Positions 46,128-55,468 of a stretch of 61,145 nt of DNA are shown one piece after another. A program made the position numbers and the translations under genes. The notes under the pieces were generated by a model. The model searched no databases. It was given only the letters and a program-made list of their open reading frames with translations, and was not told the origin of the DNA. Numbering within the stretch: position 1 is the stretch's first letter; the number at the start of each line of letters is the position of its first letter. Origin of the DNA: an uncultured Pelagibacteraceae bacterium (GTDB lineage: Bacteria > Pseudomonadota > Alphaproteobacteria > Pelagibacterales > Pelagibacteraceae); assembly GCA_902597175.1 (NCBI GenBank), contig CACJWN010000007.1, positions 1 through 61,145 on the forward strand. Direction: 5' to 3'.

Positions 46128-46943
46128 TTAATTTCCCTTAGATATTTGAATTCCTGAATTTATATATCCACTTAAAGTTCCACAATCTAAATATTTCCCC
46201 TTAAAAATATTTCCGTAAAATTTATACTCTTTTTTAATTAAACTTCTAATTGCGTCAGTAATATGTATTTCTCCTCCTTGACCAGGTTTTAATTTTTTGA
46301 TTTCACTAAAAATTTTTATTGGCAATATATATCTTCCAATAATTGCAAAATTTGATGGAGCTTTTTTGATGCTAGGTTTCTCTACAACATCTTTAATTCG
46401 AAAATAGCTTTTTTTTTTATTTTGGATTGATAAAATTCCCCATCTTGATACTGTTTTTCTCTCTACTCTTTTTGTAGCAATTATAGAACCTTTAGTTTTT
46501 TTATGTAGTCGTATCATTTCTTTTGAACAATTATTTTTTATTATTAAGTCATCGGGTAAGAGCATTAAAAAATATTTACTTTTTATAAATTTTCGGCATT
46601 TTAGAACTGCATCACCTGTACCTTTTGGCTTGTTTTGATAAACAAATTTTATCATTTTCTGATATCTTTTTATTTTTTTATATTCTTCAAGTAGTCTTTT
46701 ATCTTTCTTCTTTTTTATTATCTTTTTATAAAAACTATCATTAAAAAAATATTTTTTAATGGATAGTTTTTTTTTTGAAATTATAAATATAAATTCCTTT
46801 ACACCTGCTTCAATGCATTCATCTAATATATATTGTAAATTCGGTTTACCATTGATGGGCATCAACTCTTTTGGCATTACACTTGTCAAAGGAAGCAATC
46901 TAGTCCCTAAACCTGCTAATGGAATAATGGCTTGTTTTATCAT
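46128..46943 (-). CDS. galU: UTP-glucose-1-phosphate uridylyltransferase
   Basis: Makes UDP-glucose from UTP and glucose-1-phosphate. 271 residues: IKQAIIPLAGLGTRLLPLTS with the nucleotide loop, MPKELMPINGKPNLQYILDE, KPKGTGDAVLKCR, LMLLPDDLI and GEIHITDAI. Size is a little under the usual 290. Lys/Ile-rich in the middle. Divergent from panC across 38 bases, so it is the first gene of the three-gene unit. Confidence 0.94.
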   Translation of the reverse strand: MIKQAIIPLAGLGTRLLPLTSVMPKELMPINGKPNLQYILDECIEAGVKEFIFIISKKKLSIKKYFFNDSFYKKIIKKKKDKRLLEEYKKIKRYQKMIKFVYQNKPKGTGDAVLKCRKFIKSKYFLMLLPDDLIIKNNCSKEMIRLHKKTKGSIIATKRVERKTVSRWGILSIQNKKKSYFRIKDVVEKPSIKKAPSNFAIIGRYILPIKIFSEIKKLKPGQGGEIHITDAIRSLIKKEYKFYGNIFKGKYLDCGTLSGYINSGIQISKGN

Positions 46944-46981
46944 ATGATTCTTATAATAGTTATTATCATTGCTTTATAGAA

Positions 46982-47797
46982 ATGAAAATATTTAAAAATA
47001 AACATAGCCTTCAGAGAGAGATTTTAAAAACTAAAGGGATATCATTTGTGCCAACAATGGGTGCATTACATAAAGGGCACATTTCATTGATCAAAAAATC
47101 AAAAAAATCTAGGTTAAAAACTTTAGTATCTATTTTTGTAAATCCCAAACAATTTCATAAAAAAAAAGATTTTAGAACCTATCCAAGAAAAACAACACAA
47201 GACATTAAACTGTTAAAAAAAATGAGAGTCAATTACCTATATATTCCAACATCAAAAGACATATACGGATTTAAACCTAAAAACAAAATTTTCTTAGATA
47301 AATCATCAAAAAAATTATGTGGTAAATTTAGAAAAGGTCATTTTGAAGGTGTATTAAATGTAGTAAACAGGTTTATAGAAATAATTAGACCTAAATATAT
47401 ATATTTAGGAAAAAAAGATTATCAGCAACTTTTTCTAATTAAAAAACACATTGAAAAAAGAAAGATCAAATCTCGAATAGTTGAATGTGAAACTATTAGA
47501 GAAAATAATGGAGTGGCTTGTTCATCGAGAAATTCTAGACTAAATAAAAATCAAATTAAAGTTGCATCTAATATTCATAATTATCTGAGAAATTTAAAGA
47601 AAAAAATAAGAAAAAATTATAATTTATTTAATATAAATAAAATAAAAAAAGATATGATAAATTTAGGTGCAAATAAAATAGATTACGTAGAAAATTATAA
47701 TATTAAAAATTTTAAAAAAATTATAAAATCTAATACAAAGTTTAATTTATTTTTTGCATATTATATTAAAAATATAAGATTAATCGATAATGTCTAA
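46982..47797 (+). CDS. panC: pantothenate synthetase
   Basis: Joins pantoate and beta-alanine. 271 residues with SFVPTMGALHKGHISLIKKS (HxGH nucleotide motif), SIFVNPKQFHKKKDFRTYPR, YLGKKDYQQLFLIKK and the conserved ENNGVACSSRNSRLN (family R...GLA.SSRN.yL; here GVACSSRNSRL). The final third is almost all Lys, Asn and Ile and corresponds to the drifting C-terminal domain. Its 3' end overlaps mgtE by four bases, tail to tail. Confidence 0.92.
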   Translation: MKIFKNKHSLQREILKTKGISFVPTMGALHKGHISLIKKSKKSRLKTLVSIFVNPKQFHKKKDFRTYPRKTTQDIKLLKKMRVNYLYIPTSKDIYGFKPKNKIFLDKSSKKLCGKFRKGHFEGVLNVVNRFIEIIRPKYIYLGKKDYQQLFLIKKHIEKRKIKSRIVECETIRENNGVACSSRNSRLNKNQIKVASNIHNYLRNLKKKIRKNYNLFNINKIKKDMINLGANKIDYVENYNIKNFKKIIKSNTKFNLFFAYYIKNIRLIDNV

Positions 47798-49173
47798 TTA
47801 AGAAAATAAAAAGATCCTAAACCTAGAAAAGAGAGAAAGCCAATAACATCTGTAATAGTTGTTACAAAAACACTTGATGCTAAAGCAGGATCAATATTTA
47901 GTTTTTTTAGCGAAACTGGAACTAAAATTCCAAATAAACCTGCAACAATCATATTTAAGATCATTGAAATTCCTATTAATAAAGAAAGATTTAATTCTTT
48001 AAACCATAATTGAACTATTATTGCAGTTATTATTGCAAATATAATACCGTTTAAAATACCTATTAGAAATTCCTTTCCAACAACACGATTAAAATTACTT
48101 TTTGATAATTCTTTTGTAGCTATAGCTCGTATTGTAACTGCTAACGTTTGCATGCCAGCATTCCCTCCCATTGATGCAACTATTGGCATTAAAAAAGCTA
48201 AAGCAACCATCTGCTCTATTGATGCTCCAAAGAAACTTATTACCCAAGTTGCAAGTAAAGCAGTAAACAAATTTAGTAATAACCAATTAAATCTTCTTTT
48301 AGTTTTAAGCATTACACTATCAGTAATTTCTTCGTCACCTACCCCAGCTAAACGCAATGCATCTTCCTCCGCTTCTTCTTGAACAACAGTAACAACATCA
48401 TCCGCTGTAATCATTCCAACTAGTTTATTTTCTTTATTCACTACTCCTGCAGAAACTAAGTTGTAGTTTTCAAAAGTAAGACCAACTTCTTCTTTATCCA
48501 TATTAACTGAAATTAAAACTGGCATTTCCCTCATTATAGAACTCATTTTTAAGTCCCTAGATGTTCTTAAAACTCTAGAAGAAGGAACAGTTCCGATGGG
48601 TTTAAAGTCGTTGTCTACAATAAATATTTCTAAGAATTCTTCTGGTAGATCTTTGTCTTCTCTAAGATAATCTATGGTCTGACCTACTGTCCAATTACTA
48701 GGAACAGCTGTGAATTCTCTTTGCATAATTCTTGCTGCGGAATCTTCTGGATAACTAAGCCCCTCTTGCAATAGAAATTTATCTTTAGGAGGAAGTTTTT
48801 CTAAAACTTTTTCTTTTATTTCTTTAGTTAAATTTTCAAGAATTTTTATTGCATTATCAGACTCTAAACGCTTTATTATCTTAATTAAAGATTCGATAGA
48901 AAGTAATTGCAAAACCTCACTTTGAATAGACTCGTTTAATTCAATGAATATCTCTGGGTCAATATTAAATGACTCGATCTCAATAAGTTTTGTTCTTGTA
49001 TCTGGAGTTAAGTTTTCAATCAGATTAGCTACATCAGCTTCATGAAGATCTTTAAGTGTTTGATTAATAAACTCAACGTTTCCTCTCTCAATATTTTGAG
49101 TGAAAGTGTTAATAAACTCCTTATTAAAATCCAAGTTGACTTTTTTAGTTTCAGTTGATTTTGGTAAAGCCAT
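47794..49173 (-). CDS. mgtE: magnesium transporter MgtE
   Basis: Mg2+ channel/transporter of 459 residues. N-domain helices (about 20-145, with DLHEADVANLIENL and EILENLTKEIKEKVLEKLPP), two CBS domains (about 150-275, MREMPVLISVNMDKEEV, GVVNKENKLVGMITADDVV), then five membrane helices beginning near NWLLLNLFTALLATWVISF, with MPIVASMGGNAGMQTLAVTIRA in the pore-lining helix. AAGAGGT precedes the ATG by a few bases. 60-base divergent spacer to lipB without an obvious Mg2+ riboswitch. Confidence 0.95.
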   Translation of the reverse strand: MALPKSTETKKVNLDFNKEFINTFTQNIERGNVEFINQTLKDLHEADVANLIENLTPDTRTKLIEIESFNIDPEIFIELNESIQSEVLQLLSIESLIKIIKRLESDNAIKILENLTKEIKEKVLEKLPPKDKFLLQEGLSYPEDSAARIMQREFTAVPSNWTVGQTIDYLREDKDLPEEFLEIFIVDNDFKPIGTVPSSRVLRTSRDLKMSSIMREMPVLISVNMDKEEVGLTFENYNLVSAGVVNKENKLVGMITADDVVTVVQEEAEEDALRLAGVGDEEITDSVMLKTKRRFNWLLLNLFTALLATWVISFFGASIEQMVALAFLMPIVASMGGNAGMQTLAVTIRAIATKELSKSNFNRVVGKEFLIGILNGIIFAIITAIIVQLWFKELNLSLLIGISMILNMIVAGLFGILVPVSLKKLNIDPALASSVFVTTITDVIGFLSFLGLGSFYFLN

Positions 49174-49233
49174 AAATACCTCTTAAAGTTTTTTTGAGAC
49201 TATTAGTCTATAAAATGGTAAAATTCAATTTAA

Positions 49234-49845
49234 ATGAGTATAGAAATCAAAATCAGCAAAAAACCCATATCCTACAAAATGGCAATGCTTTTTCTTAATA
49301 AAAGAGTAGAGCAAGTAAAAAATGGTAAAAAAAGAGAATTATTATGGATCTTAGAACATCCATCAACTTATACAGCTGGTGTAAGATTTAATAAAAAAGA
49401 AATATTAGATAAAAAAATTAAAATAATTCAAACAAACAGAGGTGGTAAAATAACTCTTCATAACCCTGGTCAAAAAATTGTTTACTTTGTAATTAATCTT
49501 AATAATAGAAAAAAAGATATAAGAAAATTTATAAGTGTAATTGAAAATAGCATAATTCAATTTTTAAAAATTTATAAAATTAAAGCTAAAAAAGATAAAA
49601 AGAATATTGGTATTTGGGTGGACTCAAAAAAAATTGCTGCAATTGGTATAAGAATATCAAGATGGGTTGCATATCATGGATGCTCAATAAACATTTCGAA
49701 TAATTTAAATCAATATTTAAAAATTATTCCTTGCGGCTTAAATAACAGAAAAGTCACTTCGATATTTAAAGAAAAAAAAATTAAAATAAATAATTATGAA
49801 AATAAGTTAGCTGAAATTTTTACAAAAAATATTAAAGAAATTTAA
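49234..49845 (+). CDS. lipB: octanoyl-(acyl carrier protein):protein octanoyltransferase
   Basis: Transfers octanoate from ACP to lipoyl domains. 203 residues: WILEHPSTYTAGVR, NRGGKITLHNPGQKIVYFVI (family RGGxxTYHGPGQ), KKIAAIGIRISRWVAYHG with the catalytic Lys, and KIIPCGLNNRKVTS with the catalytic Cys. Asn for Gly in the HGPGQ box is unusual but the rest is intact. Overlaps the rluC-like gene by four bases, tail to tail. Confidence 0.92.
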   Translation: MSIEIKISKKPISYKMAMLFLNKRVEQVKNGKKRELLWILEHPSTYTAGVRFNKKEILDKKIKIIQTNRGGKITLHNPGQKIVYFVINLNNRKKDIRKFISVIENSIIQFLKIYKIKAKKDKKNIGIWVDSKKIAAIGIRISRWVAYHGCSINISNNLNQYLKIIPCGLNNRKVTSIFKEKKIKINNYENKLAEIFTKNIKEI

Positions 49846-50741
49846 ATTTTTTTTTTAAGAAAATCTTCAAATATATTGTCATAATTTGCTTTAAAATTAT
49901 ATTGAACATTATTTATCATAAACTTAATCTTATAAGCATGCAGCATAAGACTTTTAATTTTAATTCGCTTTCTATTGTTTAAAAAATATTTATCGTCTCC
50001 TACTATAGGACATCCTATATTTAATAATTGCTTACGTAGTTGATGTTTCCTTCCTGTTATTGGATTGAGCTCTAAAAATGTATAATCTTCATTCGATCTA
50101 ATTATTCTTAGATTTGAGATAGCTTTTTGAGTAATTTTTTTATTATTCTCGAAATAAATCAGATTATCTCTCATAATTTTAATTGATTTATTAACTTTGC
50201 CATACACAATTGCTAAATAGGTTTTGTGAATTTTTCTTATTCTAAACAATGATGTAAAAAGTTGTGCAAATTTTCTATTTTTAGCAATTATTAGAACTCC
50301 TGAGGTTTCTTTATCAAGTCTATGAACGATAAAAGGCTTGGAGTTTTCAAAATATTTTGTATTCTTAAGAATATCAATTATATTTTTTAGTGATTTGGTG
50401 CCAGATTGAACTGGTATACCCGTTGGTTTATTTATTACTATAAAATTTTCGTTATCTTCTAAAACATATTTGTCATAAGACCCTATCTCTCTTTTTTTTG
50501 GCAAATACTTAATCTTTTTTTTTTCATTTATGGGTTTAAATCTATTAATATCAAAAATTTCAACTAAATCTCCTGTTTGTAATCTATAAGATGATTTAGT
50601 TTTTTTTTTATTAATTTTAATTTTATTATTTCTTATAATTTTCTCTATTAAGGAGTGTGGTAAGTTTATTACTTTTTGTTTAAACCACTTGTCTAGACGA
50701 GAATTATTAAAATCTTCGTCAACAGTAAAAGATTTGCGCAT
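49842..50741 (-). CDS. 23S rRNA pseudouridine synthase, RluC/RluD family
   Basis: A 299-residue RluA-type enzyme. N-terminal S4 RNA-binding domain (NNSRLDKWFKQKVINLPHSLIEKIIRNNKI, about 10-60), then FIVINKPTGIPVQSG, catalytic motif PFIVHRLDKETSGVLIIAKN with the Asp nucleophile, and LELNPITGRKHQLRKQL, GCPIVGDDKY. RluC is my preferred member because of the S4 domain plus short linker, but RluD cannot be ruled out. It is followed on the same strand by nothing but lipB in the opposite direction. Confidence 0.9.
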   Translation of the reverse strand: MRKSFTVDEDFNNSRLDKWFKQKVINLPHSLIEKIIRNNKIKINKKKTKSSYRLQTGDLVEIFDINRFKPINEKKKIKYLPKKREIGSYDKYVLEDNENFIVINKPTGIPVQSGTKSLKNIIDILKNTKYFENSKPFIVHRLDKETSGVLIIAKNRKFAQLFTSLFRIRKIHKTYLAIVYGKVNKSIKIMRDNLIYFENNKKITQKAISNLRIIRSNEDYTFLELNPITGRKHQLRKQLLNIGCPIVGDDKYFLNNRKRIKIKSLMLHAYKIKFMINNVQYNFKANYDNIFEDFLKKKI

Positions 50742-50751
50742 GTAAGCTGAA

Positions 50752-51201
50752 TTATTTGCTTGCTACTTTTTGTTTAGTCTCGGGTTCTTTTGATTTTTCT
50801 TTAGTTTCAATTTTTTTAGGTTTATCAATTTTTTTTGCCTCTGGGTTTCTATCAACTAATTCAATAACAGCCATAGGTGCATCATCCCCAGTTCTAAAAC
50901 CAGCTTTTAATACTCTTGAATAGCCACCTTTTCTTGAACTGTATCTTTTAGATAGTTCATTGAAAACTTTAGTGACAGATTTTTTATCTTGAAGTTTTGA
51001 AAAAAGCCTTTTTTTGTTACTTAAATCATTTTTTTTACCGATTGTTATAACTTTATCTATTTGAGGTTTTAGCTCTTTAGCCTTTGGAAGAGTGGTAACT
51101 ATTTGCTCATATTTAATTAATGAATTGAGCATATTCTTAAATAATGCTTTTCTATGCTCGCTTGTTTTGTTTAATTTTCTATAACCAATGCCGTGTCTCA
51201 T
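50752..51201 (-). CDS. rplQ: 50S ribosomal protein L17
   Basis: L17 lines the peptide exit tunnel region. N-terminal [25 protein letters not shown] and the family core [45 protein letters not shown] are clear. 149 residues: a roughly 30-residue Lys/Glu-rich tail extends past the usual end. Last gene of the alpha operon, one base overlap with rpoA. Confidence 0.96.
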   Translation of the reverse strand: MRHGIGYRKLNKTSEHRKALFKNMLNSLIKYEQIVTTLPKAKELKPQIDKVITIGKKNDLSNKKRLFSKLQDKKSVTKVFNELSKRYSSRKGGYSRVLKAGFRTGDDAPMAVIELVDRNPEAKKIDKPKKIETKEKSKEPETKQKVASK

Positions 51202-52235
51202 TAATAATTGTTTTCCTCTAATTTCTTGGATAGTTCTGCAATATTATCGGGCGGCCAATTAGGAATTTCCATACCTAAGTATAAGGACATTGTATTCAAG
51301 ACCTCTTTTATTTCATTTAAAGATTTTCGCCCAAAATTAGGTGTTCTAAGCATTTCTGGCTCGGTCTTTTGAACTAAATCACCAATGTAAATTATATTAT
51401 CATTTTTTAGACAATTCATGGATCTAACTGATAATTCCAACTCCTCGACTCTTTTTAACAAGTTCCTATTAAATTCAGGCTCTGATGATTTAACCTCTTT
51501 TACAACTTCCTGAGGATCTTCAAAATTTACGAACATTGATAGTTGATCTTGAAAAATTCTTGCAGAATAAGCAATAGCATCTTCGGCATCGACAGTACCA
51601 TTTGTTTCTACAGTCATGATTAATTTATCATAATCTAAAGCACTGCCTGCTCTAGTGTTTTCAACTGAGAATGATACTTTTTTTACCGGGCTAAAAAGAG
51701 AGTCTATTGAAATTAAGCCTAATGGGCTATCGTCAGTTTTATTTTTAGGAGCTTGAACATAACCTTTGCCAGTGCTTACCATTAATTCCATATGAAAATT
51801 AGTTTTTTCATCTAGATTACAAATAGTTTGTTCAGGATTAAGAATTTCTATCTCAGGAACTAACGTGATATCTTTAGCTTTAACTTCTTTCGGGCCTTTA
51901 ATGTCTAATATTATTTTTTTTGAACTTGATGATGAAGATTTAATGGCTAAGTTTTTAACATTTAAGACAATGTCAGTAACATCTTCTCTAACACCTTTGA
52001 TTGATGAAAACTCGTGCAAAACTCCATCAATTTGAATAGCTGTAACAGCTGCGCCTTGTATAGAAGATAATAATATTCTTCTTAGAGAATTACCAATTGT
52101 TTGTCCAAATCCTTTCTCTAAGGGTTCGGCAACTACTTTTGCAATTGTCTTATCATCATTGCTTGTAATGTCTAATTTATTTGGTTTAATTAATGCTTTC
52201 CAGTTCTTGTCTATAACGTTACTCGTTGTTTGCAT
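51201..52235 (-). CDS. rpoA: DNA-directed RNA polymerase alpha subunit
   Basis: Scaffold of RNA polymerase assembly. 344 residues: N-terminal domain with [29 protein letters not shown], linker near 240-260, and C-terminal domain with [21 protein letters not shown] and [18 protein letters not shown], which contacts UP elements and regulators. AAGGAGAG lies just upstream of the ATG, a strong ribosome binding site. Between rpsK and rplQ as in nearly all bacteria. Confidence 0.97.
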   Translation of the reverse strand: MQTTSNVIDKNWKALIKPNKLDITSNDDKTIAKVVAEPLEKGFGQTIGNSLRRILLSSIQGAAVTAIQIDGVLHEFSSIKGVREDVTDIVLNVKNLAIKSSSSSSKKIILDIKGPKEVKAKDITLVPEIEILNPEQTICNLDEKTNFHMELMVSTGKGYVQAPKNKTDDSPLGLISIDSLFSPVKKVSFSVENTRAGSALDYDKLIMTVETNGTVDAEDAIAYSARIFQDQLSMFVNFEDPQEVVKEVKSSEPEFNRNLLKRVEELELSVRSMNCLKNDNIIYIGDLVQKTEPEMLRTPNFGRKSLNEIKEVLNTMSLYLGMEIPNWPPDNIAELSKKLEENNY

Positions 52236-52679
52236 TTATACTCTCCTTCTTTTTGGTGGTCTTGCTCCGTTATGAGGCATTGGCGTAGTGTCCTTAATTG
52301 ATAAAATCTTAAATCCTTTTGACTGTAAAGATCTTAAGGCCGTCTCTCTACCTGATCCAGGGCCTTTAACCTGGACAGTTAGTGTTCTTAGGCCCTGTTC
52401 ATAAGCCTTAGCACCTGCATCATCTGCTGCTATTTGAGCTGCATAAGGAGTTGATTTTCTTGAGCCTTTAAATCCTTTTGCTCCAGCAGATGACCATGAG
52501 ATAACGTTTCCGCTCTCATCAGCTATTGAAACAATAGTATTGTTAAAAGTTGAATAAACATAAGCTATACCAGTTGTAATATTTTTTTTTATTTTTTTCT
52601 TTTTTTTAAATGATGATACCTTGTTAACTTCTACTTTTTTTTCAATTTTTTTATCTTTTTTATCGTCTTTTTTATTCAT
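52236..52679 (-). CDS. rpsK: 30S ribosomal protein S11
   Basis: S11 forms part of the platform near the E site. [44 protein letters not shown], and the end [16 protein letters not shown] are exact family features. It carries an N-terminal extension of about 18 residues made almost only of Lys, Asp and Glu, giving 147 instead of about 129. Immediately upstream of rpoA. Confidence 0.96.
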   Translation of the reverse strand: MNKKDDKKDKKIEKKVEVNKVSSFKKKKKIKKNITTGIAYVYSTFNNTIVSIADESGNVISWSSAGAKGFKGSRKSTPYAAQIAADDAGAKAYEQGLRTLTVQVKGPGSGRETALRSLQSKGFKILSIKDTTPMPHNGARPPKRRRV

Positions 52680-52690
52680 TTTAATTTTAT

Positions 52691-53074
52691 TTATTTTTTA
52701 AGAGGTGTTAATTTTTTTCCAGCAATGGCAATCGCTTTACCCTTTCGTGTCCTCGCATTACATTGAGTTCTTTGACCTCTTACAGGCAGTTTTTTTTTAT
52801 GTCTTGTTCCTCTATAACAAGCTAAATCTACTAGTCTCTTTATATTAACTGAAACTTCTCTTCTTAAATCACCTTCAACTTTATGATTTGCATCAATGAA
52901 CTCTCTTATTTTTAATACCTCTTCCTCTGATAAATCATTTACGCGTTTTGAAACTGGTATATTCAATTTTTTACAAATTAACTTTGAAGAATGGTTGCCA
53001 ATTCCATGTATGTAGGTAAGTGCTATACTAACAACTTTATTCTGTGGAATGTTAATTCCTGCTATTCGAGCCAT
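52691..53074 (-). CDS. rpsM: 30S ribosomal protein S13
   Basis: S13 contacts the P-site tRNA and bridges to the large subunit. [26 protein letters not shown] at the N-terminus and [28 protein letters not shown] near the end are diagnostic. 127 residues. First gene of the alpha operon here; rpmJ is absent in front of it, which is common in alphaproteobacteria. A 53-base gap separates it from adk and may hold the operon's own promoter; I could not pick out clear hexamers. Confidence 0.96.
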   Translation of the reverse strand: MARIAGINIPQNKVVSIALTYIHGIGNHSSKLICKKLNIPVSKRVNDLSEEEVLKIREFIDANHKVEGDLRREVSVNIKRLVDLACYRGTRHKKKLPVRGQRTQCNARTRKGKAIAIAGKKLTPLKK

Positions 53075-53127
53075 AAAATATATGATTTTAAGTTTCCTGC
53101 GTATTTATATTGTGTAATCATTTAAAG

Positions 53128-53700
53128 TCAACCCTTGATACTATCAATTAAGCCGCTAATTTCATTGTTAATTTGTGATATACTCTTTTCTCCATTTACA
53201 ACTTGAAGTAATTTAGTTTGCTCATAATAATTCAAAACAGGTTCAGATGCCTTTTCATAGGTTTGAAACCTTTTTATTGCAATCTCCTCGTTATCGTCCG
53301 CTCTTTTTTCAATTGATTTTCTCTCTAAAATTCTTTTTTTGATTGTCTCTAAACTAACATTTAGTTTTAATACAATATCTATTTTTTGGTTATATTTTTT
53401 TAATAAATTGTCTAAATTTTTTGCTTGGGACAGTGTTCTTGGATATCCATCAAATATAATTTTATTTTTATAATTTTCATTTGAAATAAATTTTTCTATT
53501 AAGTCTCCAACAATTTCATCTGATACAAGCTCACCAGAATTCATAATCGAAGAAATCTTTTTTCCTAATTCAGTGCCATTTTTAATTTCGTCTCGCAAAA
53601 GATCTCCGGTGGATAATTGATGAATATTATATTTTTTTACTATAAATTTAGATTGAGTTCCTTTTCCTGCACCTGGAGGACCAAATATGACTATGTTCAT
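53128..53700 (-). CDS. adk: adenylate kinase
   Basis: Balances AMP, ADP and ATP. P-loop IVIFGPPGAGKGTQSKFI, STGDLLRDEI, FDGYPRTLSQA and the Arg motif KRADDNEEIAIKRFQTY. The LID is the short form without zinc cysteines, which explains the 190 residues instead of about 215. Seven bases after secY, the usual place at the end of the spc operon. Confidence 0.96.
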   Translation of the reverse strand: MNIVIFGPPGAGKGTQSKFIVKKYNIHQLSTGDLLRDEIKNGTELGKKISSIMNSGELVSDEIVGDLIEKFISNENYKNKIIFDGYPRTLSQAKNLDNLLKKYNQKIDIVLKLNVSLETIKKRILERKSIEKRADDNEEIAIKRFQTYEKASEPVLNYYEQTKLLQVVNGEKSISQINNEISGLIDSIKG

Positions 53701-53707
53701 TTAATTC

Positions 53708-55012
53708 TTATTTACCAAATTTAGTTTTCTTAATTAAAGATTCATATTGTGAACTCATTAATCTAGTCTGAACTTGAGTGACTGTGTCCATTGCTACTAC
53801 AACAACAATTAAAATAGATGTGCCGCCTAAGTAAAAAGGAATTGGATATTTCGCTATTAGAAATTCAGGCATTAAACATACAAAAGTTAAGTAAAGCGAT
53901 CCAACGGTAGTTAATCTTATTAAAATCATCTCAATGTATTCAGCTGTTCTTTCACCTGGCCTAATCCCAGGAATATAACCGCCGTACTTTCTTAAATTTT
54001 CAGCTGTTTCTTTTGGGTTAAAAACTATGGAAGTGTAGAAAAAAGAAAAAAATATTATCCCTGATGCATATAACAACATATAAAGAGGTTGACCTTGAGT
54101 AAACATTGAAGAAATTTTGAGGAAAGTATCTGACTCCGTAAATCCAAAATTTGAAATTGTAATAGGTAATAATAACAAAGCTGAAGCAAAAATAGCTGGA
54201 ATAACTCCGGCTGTATTAATCTTAAGTGGAAGATGTGAAGACTCTCCACCATACATCTTATTTCCTACTTGTCTTTTAGGATAATTGATTAAGATTTTTC
54301 TCATTGCTCTCTCAAAAAAAACTATGAATAGAACTGTTAAAATTACCAAAATAAAAATTCCAACAATCATTAGTGCAGATAATGCTCCTGTCCTACCTAA
54401 TTCAAAAGTTGAGGCTAAAGCTCTTGGAATCTCTGCTACGATTCCTGAAAAAATTATTAGTGATATTCCATTTCCAACTCCCCTAAGTGTGATTTGCTCA
54501 CCTAGCCACATTAAGAAAGTTGTACCAGCAACTAAAGAAATAGTTGTTATAATTCTAAACGATAAACCAGGTTCAATAACTAAATTTCCTGCATTTTCAA
54601 GACCGACTGAAACACCATATCCTTGCAAGCAAGCAATTAACACTGTCCCATATCTTGTTATTTGAGTTATTTTTTTTCTCCCTATTTCACCTTGTTCCTT
54701 CAAATGTTTAAAATAGTCTGAAACACCAGTTAACAATTGTACGATAATTGCAGATGAAATGTACGGCATTATTCCTAAAGCAAAAATTGCCATTCTTGTT
54801 ACCGCTCCTCCAGAAAACATATTAAACATACCCAAAAGGCCTTTTTGACTTGATGACATTATTTCTTTTAATGCTGAAGGATCTATACCAGCTAAAGGAA
54901 CATAGGTTCCTAATCTATAAATTATCAATATAAGAATTGTGAAAAATATTCGATTTTTTAAATCTTTTGCTTGAGAAAATGCGCCTGCCGTATTTAGTGT
55001 TTCGCTAGACAT
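53708..55012 (-). CDS. secY: protein translocase subunit SecY
   Basis: Pore subunit of the Sec translocon, ten membrane helices, 434 residues. Motifs: RIFFTILILIIYRLGTYVPLAGID, LGIMPYISSAIIVQLL, LGEQITLRGVGNGISLIIFSGI, and the C-terminal cytoplasmic loop YGGYIPGIRPGERTAEYIE with the SecA-contacting Arg. Between rplO and adk as expected. Confidence 0.97.
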   Translation of the reverse strand: MSSETLNTAGAFSQAKDLKNRIFFTILILIIYRLGTYVPLAGIDPSALKEIMSSSQKGLLGMFNMFSGGAVTRMAIFALGIMPYISSAIIVQLLTGVSDYFKHLKEQGEIGRKKITQITRYGTVLIACLQGYGVSVGLENAGNLVIEPGLSFRIITTISLVAGTTFLMWLGEQITLRGVGNGISLIIFSGIVAEIPRALASTFELGRTGALSALMIVGIFILVILTVLFIVFFERAMRKILINYPKRQVGNKMYGGESSHLPLKINTAGVIPAIFASALLLLPITISNFGFTESDTFLKISSMFTQGQPLYMLLYASGIIFFSFFYTSIVFNPKETAENLRKYGGYIPGIRPGERTAEYIEMILIRLTTVGSLYLTFVCLMPEFLIAKYPIPFYLGGTSILIVVVVAMDTVTQVQTRLMSSQYESLIKKTKFGK

Positions 55013-55015
55013 ATA

Positions 55016-55468
55016 TTATTTTTTGATTATGCTAATTTTAGCGCCAGCTTTTTTTATTTTTTCTAATGCTTGCTTAGAGGCAAAATGAGCCGTTATACTA
55101 ATTGTATTTTTTAATTCCCCAGAACCTAGTATCTTTAATTTTTCAAATTTTTTGCTGACTAATTTCTTTTCTTTTAAAATTTTGAGATCTAAATTATCTT
55201 TTAAATTATTTTTAGTTTTATTAATCATACTTTGGATCTTAGATAAATTTAAAATTACTGTATTTTTTTTAGTAAAATTTTTAAATCCCCTCTTTGGCAA
55301 TCTTCTATAAAGAGGCATTTGGCCCCCTTCGAAACTTTTAATCGCTACACCTGATCTAGATTTTTGACCTTTGTGCCCTCTTGAAGAGGTTTTGCCTTTT
55401 CCAGATCCTATGCCTCTACCAACTCTAATTTTTTTTTTATTGATTTTTATTAATGAGTTCAAATTCAT
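55016..55468 (-). CDS. rplO: 50S ribosomal protein L15
   Basis: Late-assembly protein of the large subunit. VGRGIGSGKGKTSSRGHKGQKSRSG and SFEGGQMPLYRRLPKRGFKN are the glycine-rich family hallmarks; the C-terminal half ends with ITAHFASKQALEKIKKAGAKISII. 150 residues. It overlaps the rpsE stop by one base, leaving no place for rpmD (L30), which normally lies between the two. Confidence 0.96.
   Translation of the reverse strand: MNLNSLIKINKKKIRVGRGIGSGKGKTSSRGHKGQKSRSGVAIKSFEGGQMPLYRRLPKRGFKNFTKKNTVILNLSKIQSMINKTKNNLKDNLDLKILKEKKLVSKKFEKLKILGSGELKNTISITAHFASKQALEKIKKAGAKISIIKK

Noticed and set aside
47570-47780. Very A-rich, repetitive stretch at the 3' end of panC as a repeat element
   Set aside because: It reads in frame as the Lys/Asn/Ile-rich C-terminal domain of PanC with no direct repeat structure; ordinary AT drift.
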